A DNA stretch of 64,000 bases from Blautia faecicola (GCF_004123145.1 NZ_SDKC01000001.1:213501-277500); one strand, 5' to 3'; shown: positions 7,940 through 20,910, counted from the first letter of the stretch. Translations and numbers: made by a program. Notes: generated by a model not told the origin, from the sequence alone.

Positions 7940-9021
7940 TCAGCGCCCCAGACCGCGAAACTGCTGTACTGCTGATCGATGAGGCCATTGCATCGGGGGC
8001 TACCTGCAAAAAGGCATGTGACCGTCTCGGGATCACGGAACGGACTTTCTACCGTTGGAAAAAACGAAAGACAGATACGGATTCCTATGGGGATGGACGT
8101 CCTTCAGCAGATCACTCGGATCCTGCAAATAAGATATCGGCAGAGATACGCCGGGAGATCATAAGTATCTGTAACAGGCCAGAATACGCAAGCATGGCAC
8201 CATGTGAGATCGTTCCTGCATTAGCCGATGAGGGGATTTATGTTGCCTCTGAATCAACCTTTTACCGTGTATTGCGGGAAGAAAAAATGTTAAATCATCG
8301 TGGACGCAGCGAAGCACCAAAACACAACCGTCCATCTACATACAGCGCAACAGCTCCGAATCAGGTGTATATGTGGGATATCACTTATCTGAATGGACCA
8401 CATAAAGGGATGTTTTATTACCTGTACCTTTTTTCAGACCTTTATGACCGTAGTATCGTTGGCTGGGAAGTCTACGAAGAAGAAAGTGCAGACTGTGCCA
8501 GCAGCTTGATCAAAAGGATCTGTCTGAAACAAGGCCGGCTCACTACAGAACCGTTAGTGTTACATTCTGATAACGGCTCACCCATGAAAGGGGCAACAAT
8601 GCTGGCGACACTGTATCAGCTTGGAATCACCCCTTCAAACAGCAGACCGCGTGTGAGCAATGATAATCCATACGCCGAAAGCCTATTCAAAACGCTGAAG
8701 TATCGTCCGAATTATCAGCCCAAAGGATTTGGAACACTGGAAGAGGCACGGGAATGGGTCAGCCTGTTTGTAAAGTGGTATAACCACGATCACCATCACA
8801 GTGGGTTGAAGTTTCTTACTCCATACCAGCGCCGCAGCGGCTTGTCTGATAAGATACTGGCCAAACGCAAAGAGGTCTACGAAGCTGCCAAAGCAGAGCA
8901 TCCAGAACGTTGGAATGGACGTGCAACCCGTGACTGGAGTCTTCCAGATACAGTGTATCTGAATCCGGATAAGATGCCGGAGCAGCTTGAAACAGAAGCT
9001 GAAAAGACTGCTGTATCATAA
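7936..9021 (+). CDS. IS transposase OrfB, rve/DDE integrase
   Basis: A 361-aa integrase-core transposase. An N-terminal HTH (TCKKACDRLGITERTFYRWK, about 23-42) and an HTH_21-like region (about 70-115) lead to the catalytic rve domain with the DDE triad in VYMWDITYLNG, VLHSDNGSPM and NDNPYAESLFKTLKY. The IS3-typical C-terminal motif RWYN appears as VKWYNHDHHHSGLKFLTPYQR. No internal stop or frameshift is seen. The family call is from these motifs; the subgroup was not determined. Confidence 0.92.
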   Translation: MISAPDRETAVLLIDEAIASGATCKKACDRLGITERTFYRWKKRKTDTDSYGDGRPSADHSDPANKISAEIRREIISICNRPEYASMAPCEIVPALADEGIYVASESTFYRVLREEKMLNHRGRSEAPKHNRPSTYSATAPNQVYMWDITYLNGPHKGMFYYLYLFSDLYDRSIVGWEVYEEESADCASSLIKRICLKQGRLTTEPLVLHSDNGSPMKGATMLATLYQLGITPSNSRPRVSNDNPYAESLFKTLKYRPNYQPKGFGTLEEAREWVSLFVKWYNHDHHHSGLKFLTPYQRRSGLSDKILAKRKEVYEAAKAEHPERWNGRATRDWSLPDTVYLNPDKMPEQLETEAEKTAVS

Positions 9022-9057
9022 AAATCAATTCATTCAAAATGCTAGCGCTCAAGCAGG

Positions 9058-9123
9058 GTTCTGTGCCTGACGTGATTGCCAATAAATTAGATCATTTATT
9101 GATACTCACGTCAGGTACAGAAC
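9058..9123 (+). terminator. Long hairpin at the 3' end of the IS
   Basis: Arms 9058-9074 and 9107-9123 pair over 17 bp with one G-U, enclosing a 32-nt loop that itself holds an inner AATAAAT/ATTTATT stem (9081-9087 and 9094-9100). No U-run follows, so it is not a standard intrinsic terminator. It may protect the element's mRNA end, block read-through from flanking genes or serve as a recombination structure. Confidence 0.45.
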
Positions 9124-9188
9124 AATATCTGATAACCTGCACGAACAAAAAATATAAATTTTTACTGACAACTACCTTGACAATCAGC

Positions 9189-9656
9189 GCTATTGAGATT
9201 TCCAGAAAAACAGGAATTCCATTAAAATTAGCTGGAAAAGTAAATGCAATGGGCAAAGAATATTTCGAAAAAGAGATAGAACCTTATTTGGACAATTCTA
9301 ATATAGAATATGTAGGTGAGTTAAATGATGTAGAAAAAAGAGAGTTTTTAAAAAATAGCATGGGTGTATTGTTTCCATCAACATGGGATGAGCCTTTTGG
9401 TTTGGTAATTATTGAGGCAATGGCCTGCGGTGTTCCTGTTATTGGATTTCCTGTTGGCGCTGTACCTGAAATAATAAGACATGGAGAAAATGGTTTTATT
9501 GCAAAAGATGTTAATGAAATGTGCAGTTATACAAAACAGCTTAGTAATATAGATGCTCAAACCTGTCATCAGTATGTTGTAAACAATTTTAGTGTTGAAA
9601 GAATGGCAAATGAATATGAAGCTGTATTTAATAAAATTTTAAATACAAAACTATAA
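9189..9656 (+). pseudogene. GT4 glycosyltransferase, 3' part, split by an IS element
   Basis: The donor-binding half of the disrupted GT4. After the duplicated GCTAT it continues in frame as AIEISRKTGIPLKLAGKVN, then ALP-like IEYVGELNDVEKREFL and the retaining motif EPFGLVIIEAMACGVPVIGF with the EX7E glutamates, ending INTKL-like at 9656. Added to 6801-7363 it makes a normal-length (341 aa) GT4 enzyme. The stop codon TAA (9654-9656) lies inside the inverted end of IS remnant 2 (CTATAAATGAG from 9651), so that older insertion also shaped the gene's 3' end. No ribosome site is seen for independent translation of this half. Confidence 0.86.
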
Positions 9657-10067
9657 ATGAGTAAATCCCAAATATTGCACAAAATAAAGACACCCTCTAC
9701 GAAAAACAGATACGGACGTCAGCCTTGTGACCGTTGGCGGACGTGAATTTTATGTGTATCGGTATGAAGGAAAATTCAATGATATCCAAAATGCGGCAGT
9801 GATCCTCAGTTATCCGAAGGAAGCTTTTGGAAATCCCAGGGCACTGAGGGTGTTTAAATCCACTAATGCGGAGCTGTCTACACAGGAAATCCTTGATACG
9901 TACAGCAGGCGGTGGCCGATGGAACTATTTTTTGTCAAAGCAAGGGAAAACTTGCACTGGATAAATATCAAATCTTCATGCTTTTATAAAAAATGGAGCG
10001 TCGCTGGAAGCCGTTTTCGAAATGATAGGGTAATTTTGTGTAATTTTCAATATTTGCTCAATTATAG
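9651..10067 (+). mobile_element. Decayed insertion sequence, copy 2 (transposase remnant)
   Basis: Same family as the stub at 2278-2917: left end CTATAAATGAGTAAAT (9651-9666), right end TATTTGCTCAATTATAG closing at 10067, and a shared internal start (AAAGACACCCTCTACG versus AAAACACCTTCTGTAG). It keeps a different transposase segment, about 9712-9960: VTVGGREFYVYRYEGKFND, ILSYPKEAFGNPRALRVF and the DDE-type YSRRWPMELFF, followed by a shifted frame. The catalytic N-terminus and the IRSKQGIQRYW block are missing. Orientation is the same as copy 1, so the cassette between them lies between direct repeats. Confidence 0.78.
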
Positions 10068-10081
10068 AAGAAATAAAACTG

Positions 10082-10130
10082 AAATAGCAGGAACAGAATT
10101 TGTTTTCCATAAATTCTGTTCCTGCTATTT
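10082..10130. terminator. Bidirectional terminator hairpin
   Basis: Perfect 20-bp stem (10082-10101 with 10111-10130, 9-nt loop) followed by TTTTAA on the plus strand and, read from the minus strand, by a T-rich run. It separates the cassette/IS remnant from the convergent MATE gene whose stop is at 10145. Confidence 0.8.
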
Positions 10131-10144
10131 TTTAATGTGATTCC

Positions 10145-11536
10145 TTATGCGTTCGTATTGGCTGTCAGCGCTTTTTTCTTCCAGTTTCCTCTCTTATAGA
10201 AGAGGAATGTCAGCAGCGCACCCATACACCAGCATACCAGCAGGGAGATCCACAGTACCTGATATCTTCCGTTTGGAAGTTCCGGGGTTCTGGTGAGGAA
10301 AGCAAGACCGTAAGCCAGAGGTACACGGATCACAACGGTGGTGATCATAGAGATCCACATGGGGGTCATGGTATCACCTGCTCCGCGCATGACGCCGGAG
10401 AGGGACTGGGTGATGGCCATGGCAAGGTAGCCAACGGCGAGTATCTTCATCATGTTGGCACTGAGAGTTACCAGTTCCGAGGTATCGGTAAAGATTGCCA
10501 TCAGGTTTTTGCCGAAGACCAGGATCAGAAGAGTGATCACCGCGGAGGTTCCCAGTGCAATGGCGGTTCCCTGACGGGCTCCCTGCTCCACACGGTCCAT
10601 GCGATGTGCGCCCACATTCTGTCCGGCGTAGGTAGTCATGGCAGTTCCGAAAGAAAAGTTTGGCATCATTGCAAAACCATCCACACGCATGATGATCACG
10701 TTGGCTGCGATGACCATCTCACCGAAACTGTTGGTCAGAGACTGTACGATAACCATGGCCATGGAAAAGATGGCCTGGGTGATACCGGAGGGGAGTCCCA
10801 GCCGGATGATCTCCAATGTGTATTTCTTTTTCATCTTCAGATGGCGGAATTTAAAATCAAAAATATCTGTCATCCGCAACAGTTTCCAGAAACAGAGGAT
10901 CGCGGATACTGCCTGTGCGATGACGGTTGCATAGGCGACACCGGCGACACCCATCTGTAAGCGGGAAACGAAGACGATATCCAGAATGATATTCAGGACA
11001 GTTGCCACCAGAAGATAGAGCAGTGCCGAGATGGAATCGCCGAGTCCGCGAAGGATTCCGCAGAGGATATTATAATAGGCACTTCCCATGCAGCCAACCA
11101 TCAGAATGACCAGATAAGAGGTACACCAATCAATGATGGAATCAGGCGTATGAAGCATCTCCAGAAGCGGCCTCGAGAGGACGGCGCCCAGAAACATAAT
11201 AATCAGGGAAGAAATTGCGGTAAGTGTGACGCAGTTACCGATCGTCATGGACAGCTCTTCCCGTTGTCTTGCACCAAAATACTGAGATACCATAACGCCG
11301 GCACCTACGGAGATTCCTACAAAAAGTACCAGAAGCAGGTTCAGGATCGGGCTGGCGCTTCCTACTGCCGCCAGGGCGTTGTCGCCCACGTATTTTCCGA
11401 TGACAATACTGTCCACGGTGTTGTAAAGCTGCTGAGCGATATTGCCGATCAGCATGGGGATCGTAAAAATTACAATCTTCTCCCAGGGTTTTCCCACCGT
11501 CATATCGGACGGCGCGAAAAGTTCTTTGATGGTCAT
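10145..11536 (-). CDS. MATE-family multidrug/toxin efflux transporter
   Basis: A 463-aa cation-antiporter-type exporter with the twelve-span pattern of the MATE family in two six-helix halves. Family marks are PMLIGNIAQQLYNTVDSIVIG in the first helix (DinF/NorM type), AAVGSASPI, and in the second half GAGDTMTPMW. Full family length, clear ribosome site (AGGAGT on the minus strand just before ATG 11536) and no damage. It stands alone between the terminator at 10082-10130 and a divergent gap. Substrate unknown; drug or metabolite export is the family role. Confidence 0.92.
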   Translation of the reverse strand: MTIKELFAPSDMTVGKPWEKIVIFTIPMLIGNIAQQLYNTVDSIVIGKYVGDNALAAVGSASPILNLLLVLFVGISVGAGVMVSQYFGARQREELSMTIGNCVTLTAISSLIIMFLGAVLSRPLLEMLHTPDSIIDWCTSYLVILMVGCMGSAYYNILCGILRGLGDSISALLYLLVATVLNIILDIVFVSRLQMGVAGVAYATVIAQAVSAILCFWKLLRMTDIFDFKFRHLKMKKKYTLEIIRLGLPSGITQAIFSMAMVIVQSLTNSFGEMVIAANVIIMRVDGFAMMPNFSFGTAMTTYAGQNVGAHRMDRVEQGARQGTAIALGTSAVITLLILVFGKNLMAIFTDTSELVTLSANMMKILAVGYLAMAITQSLSGVMRGAGDTMTPMWISMITTVVIRVPLAYGLAFLTRTPELPNGRYQVLWISLLVCWCMGALLTFLFYKRGNWKKKALTANTNA

Positions 11537-11936
11537 AAGTGTTGTACTCCTTTTTGATGTAAAATTTTGTTAGATACCGGTATTGGGTAAAACTGGTTCT
11601 CTTCATACTCATAGTATAACGCATTGTAAGGTGGATGACCATCCGTCTGTTTGGTATATATGCAAAAAAATGAATATTGACAAAGAGACAGAGACTATTG
11701 TACAATCAAACCTAATAAAAAGGAGTAACCTATGTTTGGGAATCTGCGTTTGTAGTGTTGTCAGTAAGGTGGAGCCATCCGGTACTTCAGGAAAACGGTG
11801 AGACTTTTATTGTAGTATTTGATATGCAATAAGAGTTTTTTTATTTTACGGGAAATTGCTATTCTTTGTTTTGCGATTTTTGTAACTATCCGGAAAATTC
11901 CTAGAATACATATAAAACAAAAGGAGGAAAAAGATA
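11537..11936. other. 400-bp gap with a promoter and a vestigial start
   Basis: Divergent region between the MATE gene and the AI-2E-type gene. It holds TTGACA (11677-11682) and TACAAT (11701-11706) spaced by 18 bp, then AAAAAGGAG and an ATG at 11731 whose frame stops after seven codons. The remaining 200 bp up to 11930 has no convincing frame. This looks like the front of a lost gene whose promoter may now serve the downstream gene. Confidence 0.4.
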
Positions 11937-13142
11937 TTGGATTTAAGTAATTTATCTATTAAAAAAATACGGGAGCTTATTGTGTTTACGGCACTTCTTG
12001 TTATTGCCCTGTGGAAGTTTGATGTGGTACTTGATGTGTTGAAAACAATATGGCAGATTGTATTTCCGTTTATACTTGGCGGAGCGATTGTGTTTGCGAT
12101 CAATGTGCCAATGAGTTTTCTGGAAAAGAAAATTTTTGAAAATGTAAAAAAAGAAAATAAGGCAGTGAAAAAACTGGCAAGACCGGTCAGTCTGCTTCTC
12201 ACGATCGTATTGGTGGTTGGCGTGATCGCATTGGTGATGATTGGTGTGATTCCTCAGCTTACGAAGACAATGGGAACTTTGATGATAAATATCACAGATT
12301 TTATTCCGCAGATTAAAATCTGGATTCGCGATTTTTTTCACGATAACCGGGAAATTATGAAGCTGGTAGACCAGGTGCAGTTTAACCCGGATCAGGCAAT
12401 CAGGTGGGGGATAAGCCTGCTTGGAAATGGCGCGGGAAATATGATGAATACAACAGTGTCAGCGGTGGGATCCGTAGTCAGCGGACTGGCAACCTTTTTT
12501 ATTGCGTTCTCCTTTGCCTGTTATGTCCTTTTTCAGAAAGAAAAGCTGCATGTACAGATCAGGAAAGTGCTTTTTGCTTTTTTTTCAAAACAAAAAGCAG
12601 ATGCATTTCTTAAAGTCTGTTCTCTGACGTACCGGACATTCGCAAACTTTCTTACGGGCCAGTGTCTGGAAGCTGTGATTCTCGGCTGTATGTTTGTTGT
12701 TACACTGAGCGTTTTGAGAATGCCGTATGCACTTTTGATCGGAGTTCTGATTGCATTTACAGCATTGATTCCTATTTTTGGTGCTTTTATCGGGTGTGCC
12801 GTAGGAAGTTTTTTAATCTTTATGGTAAGCCCGAAGCAGGCAATTATATTCATAATAGTATTTCTGGTGCTGCAGCAGATTGAGGGAAATCTGATTTATC
12901 CTCATGTTGTCGGCGAATCTGTAGGGCTTCCGTCAATCTGGGTGTTGGCAGCGGTTACGATCGGCGGAAATCTTATGGGGATTGTAGGTATGCTTGTTTT
13001 TATTCCGCTGCTGTCGGTGGTCTATACTATTTTTCGGAAAGTTGTGTATCTGCGCCTGAAAAAACGACATATTAAACAGGTGACAGCGACAGACATAGAG
13101 GAATATACAGAAAAGGAAACTGCCAGTACGGAAAAAATATAA
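11937..13142 (+). CDS. AI-2E family transporter (TqsA/PerM/YtvI-like)
   Basis: A 401-aa membrane protein of the AI-2E/UPF0118 family, with hydrophobic spans at about 14-32, 38-58, 80-102, 175-198 and a C-terminal block of spans from 240 to 370. Typical family sequence includes FPFILGGAIVFAINVPMSFL near the N-terminus and the conserved LIPIFGAFIGCAVG and QQIEGNLIYPHVVGESVGLP stretches. The start is a TTG at 11937 placed 8 bases after AAAGGAGG; no ATG fits as well. Members move autoinducer-2 or ions, but most in Firmicutes are uncharacterised, so no link with the agr-like locus should be assumed. Confidence 0.88.
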   Translation: MDLSNLSIKKIRELIVFTALLVIALWKFDVVLDVLKTIWQIVFPFILGGAIVFAINVPMSFLEKKIFENVKKENKAVKKLARPVSLLLTIVLVVGVIALVMIGVIPQLTKTMGTLMINITDFIPQIKIWIRDFFHDNREIMKLVDQVQFNPDQAIRWGISLLGNGAGNMMNTTVSAVGSVVSGLATFFIAFSFACYVLFQKEKLHVQIRKVLFAFFSKQKADAFLKVCSLTYRTFANFLTGQCLEAVILGCMFVVTLSVLRMPYALLIGVLIAFTALIPIFGAFIGCAVGSFLIFMVSPKQAIIFIIVFLVLQQIEGNLIYPHVVGESVGLPSIWVLAAVTIGGNLMGIVGMLVFIPLLSVVYTIFRKVVYLRLKKRHIKQVTATDIEEYTEKETASTEKI

Positions 13143-13182
13143 AGAATTAAATTTGGGTCTTTTTCAACAGAAAAATGGAAAG

Positions 13183-13232
13183 CAGAGGGAGATAATCACA
13201 GCGCCTGGCTATGATTATCTCCCTCTGTTTTT
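13183..13232 (+). terminator. Intrinsic terminator after the AI-2E-type gene
   Basis: Perfect 16-bp stem CAGAGGGAGATAATCA (13183-13198) with its complement at 13212-13227, then TTTTT. It ends the transcript of the preceding gene. Confidence 0.88.
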
Positions 13233-13248
13233 CGTAACCTGAAAGGAT

Positions 13249-13641
13249 TCTATACCGTATCCGCCAGCTCCATGGTGCCTCTTGCTTATAAAGAGAGAAG
13301 GTGTTATTACCGGAATGGAATTTCCCTAGTCTCATGGTGCGATGATACAGGCGGGAGAAATCCGTCATGGACCTCTGGAGATTGTGGAATCCGGTGTTCT
13401 GTTTTTGTTTTTGGTTCCTACAGATTCCTCCAGAGTGATTACACAGAGAGCGCTTAAGTTTGTTGAGAAGTGGAAGGGGACAGCAATTGTTCTGGATTAT
13501 GCAGACTTTGCTATGGGACTTCATGATGATCTGGCACCGTTCGTTATGTTTGTACCGCTGGAATGGTTCTGCTATTATTTTTCGATAGTAAGAGATCATA
13601 GTCCGGATGACCGCAGATATTATGGGGTTGTTGAATATTGA
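13249..13641 (+). pseudogene. SIS-domain sugar isomerase/deglycase remnant (FrlB/AgaS-like)
   Basis: The last third of a SIS-domain protein. From 13342 the frame reads AGEIRHGPLEIVESG, FLFLVPTDSSR, TAIVLDYADF, LHDDLAPFVMFVPLEWFCYY and DHSPDDRRYYG, which matches the C-terminal end of FrlB-like deglycases and related sugar-phosphate isomerases. Upstream the match continues in another frame (FYTVSASSMVPLAYKE, 13249-13296), followed by an in-frame stop before SHGAM, so at least one frameshift and one nonsense change are present and the N-terminal two thirds are gone. It is non-functional as read. Its position before a LacI repressor suggests a former sugar operon. Confidence 0.8.
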
Positions 13642-13650
13642 TCAGGCAAA

Positions 13651-13867
13651 TAAATTTACTAAAGACGAAAGAAAATGGACTGTTTTGTGATAAAACAATC
13701 CATTTTCTTTATATAAATTTACTAAATAACAGGTAGGATAAATTATACAAAAGTGATAAAAATATGTATTATTACAAAAAAACAGAAGAATATCCAATTA
13801 TATTGTTGACAAATCCTATTATTTCAAGTAATGTGATGGTATAAGGAATGGAAATAAATTTACTAAA
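13651..13867 (+). promoter_or_regulatory. Promoter with repeated TAAATTTACTAAA operator-like motif
   Basis: The 13-mer TAAATTTACTAAA occurs exactly three times: 13651-13663, 13714-13726 and 13855-13867. The third copy lies about 20 bp downstream of a good promoter, TTGACA (13806-13811) and TAATGT (13829-13834) with a 17-bp spacer. LacI-family operators are often built on such AT-rich half sites, and the next gene is a LacI-type repressor, so autoregulation is a fair inference. Confidence 0.5.
13668..13710 (+). terminator. Hairpin downstream of the SIS remnant
   Basis: Arms AAAGAAAATGGACTGTTTT (13668-13686) and AAAACAATCCATTTTCTTT (13692-13710) pair over 19 bp with a single C/A mismatch and a 5-nt loop. 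It is flanked on both sides by copies of TAAATTTACTAAA. Confidence 0.7.
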
Positions 13868-13949
13868 TAAAAAAGAAATATTAACTAAATTACATCGGAG
13901 ATAAATGTACAGTCAGACGATGGGATTTAATTAATCAAGAGGTGGGAAT

Positions 13950-17503
<3,554 letters not shown>

Positions 17504-17583
17504 GAAAGGAAGGGAAAAGATGGAAGGAGGAAATGAAATCCAAATTCGGCAAATAGAAGCATGGTCATATTTATAAACAGAAC

Positions 17584-17725
17584 GTAACTGTTCAGCACCT
17601 TCACAGTTACGAGCCAAAATGCATTTAAAATCACCTTCGGTGATGGCATTTTGGCTTGTATGTCTCGGGATTTTGGCATATTCATGCCAAAATACCTCGC
17701 GGTACAGTGGCTACTGAATAGTTAC
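17584..17725 (+). repeat. Modular MITE-like repeat, full copy A (142 bp)
   Basis: Begins GTAACTGTTCAG and ends CTGAATAGTTAC, an inverted terminal pair. Inside are three stem modules: a 27-bp imperfect palindrome ending CAGTTAC; a hairpin GAGCCAAAATGC ... GCATTTTGGCT capped by TCACCTTCGGTGA; and TTTTGGCAT/ATGCCAAAA. The element at 36753-36894 has the same length and order. It fills most of the gap between lacZ and the MATE fragment. Confidence 0.78.
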
Positions 17726-17738
17726 AACAGAACATAAT

Positions 17739-17775
17739 AAAACGGGTGTCTGAAGTATATTCAAACACCCGTTTT
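17739..17775 (+). terminator. Terminator hairpin before the MATE fragment
   Basis: Stem AAAACGGGTGT (17739-17749) with ACACCCGTTTT (17765-17775), 15-nt loop, GC-centred and A/T-flanked so that it can terminate in both directions. Confidence 0.75.
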
Positions 17776-17794
17776 AAAAAGGGTGGAGGTTTCT

Positions 17795-18415
17795 GTGTAC
17801 GGAAAAAAAGTTATAAAACGAGATATTTATCAAATCATTATTCCGATGATACTGGAAAATATACTTCAGATTTCGGCAAACCTGGTAATCACGGCAATGG
17901 TTGGACGGTTGCTTGCAAATGACATTTCCGCACAGGGAATCTGTATCCGGATTACGGATACGTTATGGTGTTTTTATAAGGGAGTGGCAATCGGGGCTAC
18001 AGTTTTGATCGCCCGGGCATACGGTGCGGGCAGACATCAGGATTGCAGGAAGATTGCGGAGCAGACCATACTTACGGAAATGATCATTGTGTTTGTTTTC
18101 CAGGTGGTGTTATACTTTAAGGCACCGCTTTTTCTTGGCTTTTTTTCAAAGGATCCCCAGATCCTTTCTCTGGCAGAGGGGTATATGAAGACGATCATAT
18201 TCGAATTCCCGTTTGTGGTGATCACGACGGTGGTTACCGCCTCTTTCCAGGGATACGGCAATACTTTGTGCATGCTGGCTGCTTATGTGTTAAGGCTGCC
18301 TTTGATAATAATCTGGATTATCATTGCGATGGATCAGGTATCCAGATTCCTGCTCAGTGTAGGGCTGTATTATCGGATCAACAAAAAGCGTGAGCAGACG
18401 ATGAACACGGTATAG
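17795..18415 (+). pseudogene. MATE-family transporter with internal deletion
   Basis: A 206-aa frame starting at GTG 17795, five bases after GGAGG. The first about 165 residues are the N-terminal part of a MATE exporter (IIIPMILENILQISANLVIT, GATVLIARAYGAG, FEFPFVVITTVVTASFQGYG), then a jump to what looks like the last helix of the family (MDQVSRFLLSVGLYYRINKK). A normal MATE protein is about 450 aa, so roughly 250 residues in the middle are missing without loss of frame. It is unlikely to transport. The same pattern of blocks lost is seen in the M42 gene that follows. Confidence 0.8.
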
Positions 18416-18441
18416 AATGGGAAAAGTGAGTAAGAATACAT

Positions 18442-18849
18442 ATGAACAGAGAACTTTTAAATGACAGACTTTGTGCAAGAGGCCTTGATGACCGTCTGGG
18501 AGGATATATTATCCTGGAGGCTGCGAAAAAGGCCAAGGAAAGAGGGGGCACATGTGGAATTTATGCGGCAACTACTGTAGGGGAAGAACTGACAAAGCAC
18601 GGAGCTGCCCGGAATGTACATATAAAATATCAGTGGGAGAACGGATGTGGAAGAACCTGTACGGACGCAGATGCTATTCATATGGCAGGCAGGGGGATAC
18701 CTACAACAGTTATGTCCATACCTCTTCGCTATATGCATAATCCGGCAGAAGTGTGCAGTATGAAGGATGTGCAGGGATGTATTGACGTGCTTGCGGAATT
18801 TTTATGTGGAATCGGGTCTGATATTTGCCTGAAACCTCTGAAAGGATAA
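18442..18849 (+). pseudogene. M42-family aminopeptidase remnant
   Basis: A 135-aa frame composed of fragments of an M42 (glutamyl aminopeptidase/endoglucanase M-like) metallopeptidase. It retains the metal-site piece ARGLDDRLGGYIILEAAKKA, the catalytic Glu pair in TTVGEEL, and the C-terminal GIPTTVMSIPLRYMHNPAEV with the last metal-ligand His. Missing are the N-terminal about 165 residues, including the first metal ligands, and the stretch between TTVGEEL and the DADAIHMAG part. M42 enzymes are about 340 aa. Non-functional as read. It may have been co-transcribed with the preceding MATE fragment. Confidence 0.78.
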
Positions 18850-18857
18850 GGTGATTT

Positions 18858-19718
18858 ATGAAAAAATATATGGCGATTGCCGGATTGGTATTAGTTACTG
18901 TTATCTGGGGAGGAGGATTTGTGGCCAGTGACATGGCTCTTGACAGTCTGTCGCCTTTTCAGATCATGACCATTCGTTTTCTGTTGGCTTCCGTGCTTAT
19001 GGGTGGGATAAGTATCCGAAATCTTAAAGGAATAAAAAAAGAGGAAGTAACTGCAGGAGTTTTTATGGGCGCAGCTCTTTTTATTGGGTTTTCTCTTCAG
19101 ATCATAGGACTGCAATATACGACTCCGTCAAAGAATGCGTTCCTCACAGCCACAAATGTGGTGATTGTTCCTTTTATTACTTTCCTGATCTGCAGGAAAA
19201 AGGTAGGATTCAGAGGTATAATAGGAGCAGTGCTGGCCATAGCAGGGGTAGGACTTCTGTCCCTGGATAAAGATCTGTCTCTGGGACTGGGTGACGGACT
19301 GACCCTTATATGTGCAGTGGGCTTTGCTTTTCAGATTTTTCTGACAAGCATCTTTGTGAAAAAGTACAGGGCATCTGTGTTGAACTTTATTCAGATGTGT
19401 ACGGCAGGTATTTTATCATTGATATTCATGATTGCCTCCGGGCAGGTGCATTTTCAGGTTACTGCAAAAGGATGGTGGAGTGTTCTCTATCTCGGCATTA
19501 TCAGCACAACGGTCTGCTATCTTCTTCAGACAGCATGCCAGAAGTATGTGGATGAGACAAAGGCGGCGATTATTTTGTCTATGGAGTCTGTCTTTGGAAC
19601 CTTGTTCTCGGTCATGATTCTTCATGAAAGTATCACATTGCGCATGATATTGGGATGTATCATTATTCTGGCGGCGGTTATTCTGGCGAATTCAGCCACG
19701 GAGGAGACAGCGTCGTAA
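18858..19718 (+). CDS. EamA/DMT-family transporter
   Basis: A 286-aa drug/metabolite transporter with ten predicted membrane spans in two EamA repeats. The opening VIWGGGFVASDMALDSLSPF and TIRFLLASVLM are typical; the second repeat includes STTVCYLLQTACQKYVDETK and AAIILSMESVFGTLFSV. Full length for the family. ATG 18858 follows AAGGTGA, 8 bp after the M42 fragment. Family members export amino acids or metabolites; the substrate here is not evident. Confidence 0.9.
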   Translation: MKKYMAIAGLVLVTVIWGGGFVASDMALDSLSPFQIMTIRFLLASVLMGGISIRNLKGIKKEEVTAGVFMGAALFIGFSLQIIGLQYTTPSKNAFLTATNVVIVPFITFLICRKKVGFRGIIGAVLAIAGVGLLSLDKDLSLGLGDGLTLICAVGFAFQIFLTSIFVKKYRASVLNFIQMCTAGILSLIFMIASGQVHFQVTAKGWWSVLYLGIISTTVCYLLQTACQKYVDETKAAIILSMESVFGTLFSVMILHESITLRMILGCIIILAAVILANSATEETAS

Positions 19719-19802
19719 CAATTCGTTGCGTGGTTGGGGGCAATATGGTAAGATAAACCATGAAATGCACTGACATAGCTGATGCGATTCGAAAAATATT
19801 GA

Positions 19803-20822
<1,020 letters not shown>

Positions 20823-20864
20823 AAAGCGAAGCGATGTATTAATTAAAAAAGACAAAAAATATAT

Positions 20865-20893
20865 TTGACAGAACAGAAAAAAATAATTATACT
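20865..20893 (+). promoter_or_regulatory. Sigma-70 promoter of the thi operon
   Basis: TTGACA (20865-20870) and TATACT (20888-20893) with a 17-bp spacer, about 20 bp upstream of the TPP aptamer. Transcription should start near 20900. Confidence 0.75.
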
Positions 20894-20910
20894 TGAACTG
20901 TCAAATAAAT

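Larger units (their letters stand above)
7364..9188 (+). mobile_element. Intact two-ORF IS3-like insertion sequence
   Basis: An element of about 1.8 kb inserted in a GT4 gene. The duplicated target GCTAT flanks it at 7359-7363 and 9189-9193. Imperfect inverted ends of 23 bp lie at 7366-7388 and 9165-9187 (17 of 23 positions match, with the shared core TAGTTGTCAG). It carries an HTH protein (7445-7939) and a DDE/rve integrase (7936-9021), both without frameshift or stop, plus a long hairpin downstream of the integrase. Exact ends are uncertain by 1-2 bp because the inverted repeats are not symmetrical about the target copies. It looks capable of moving. GC content appears higher than in the AT-rich gene it interrupts. 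Confidence 0.88.

Noticed and set aside
7445-9021. Programmed -1 frameshift between the two IS ORFs
   Set aside because: The frames overlap as ATGA and the second has its own start; no A-rich slippery heptamer is placed at the junction, so coupled reinitiation explains it better.
11937-13142. AI-2E-type protein considered as part of the quorum-sensing system
   Set aside because: It is separated from the agr-like genes by the cassette and two terminators; most family members are not autoinducer-2 exporters, so no link is claimed.
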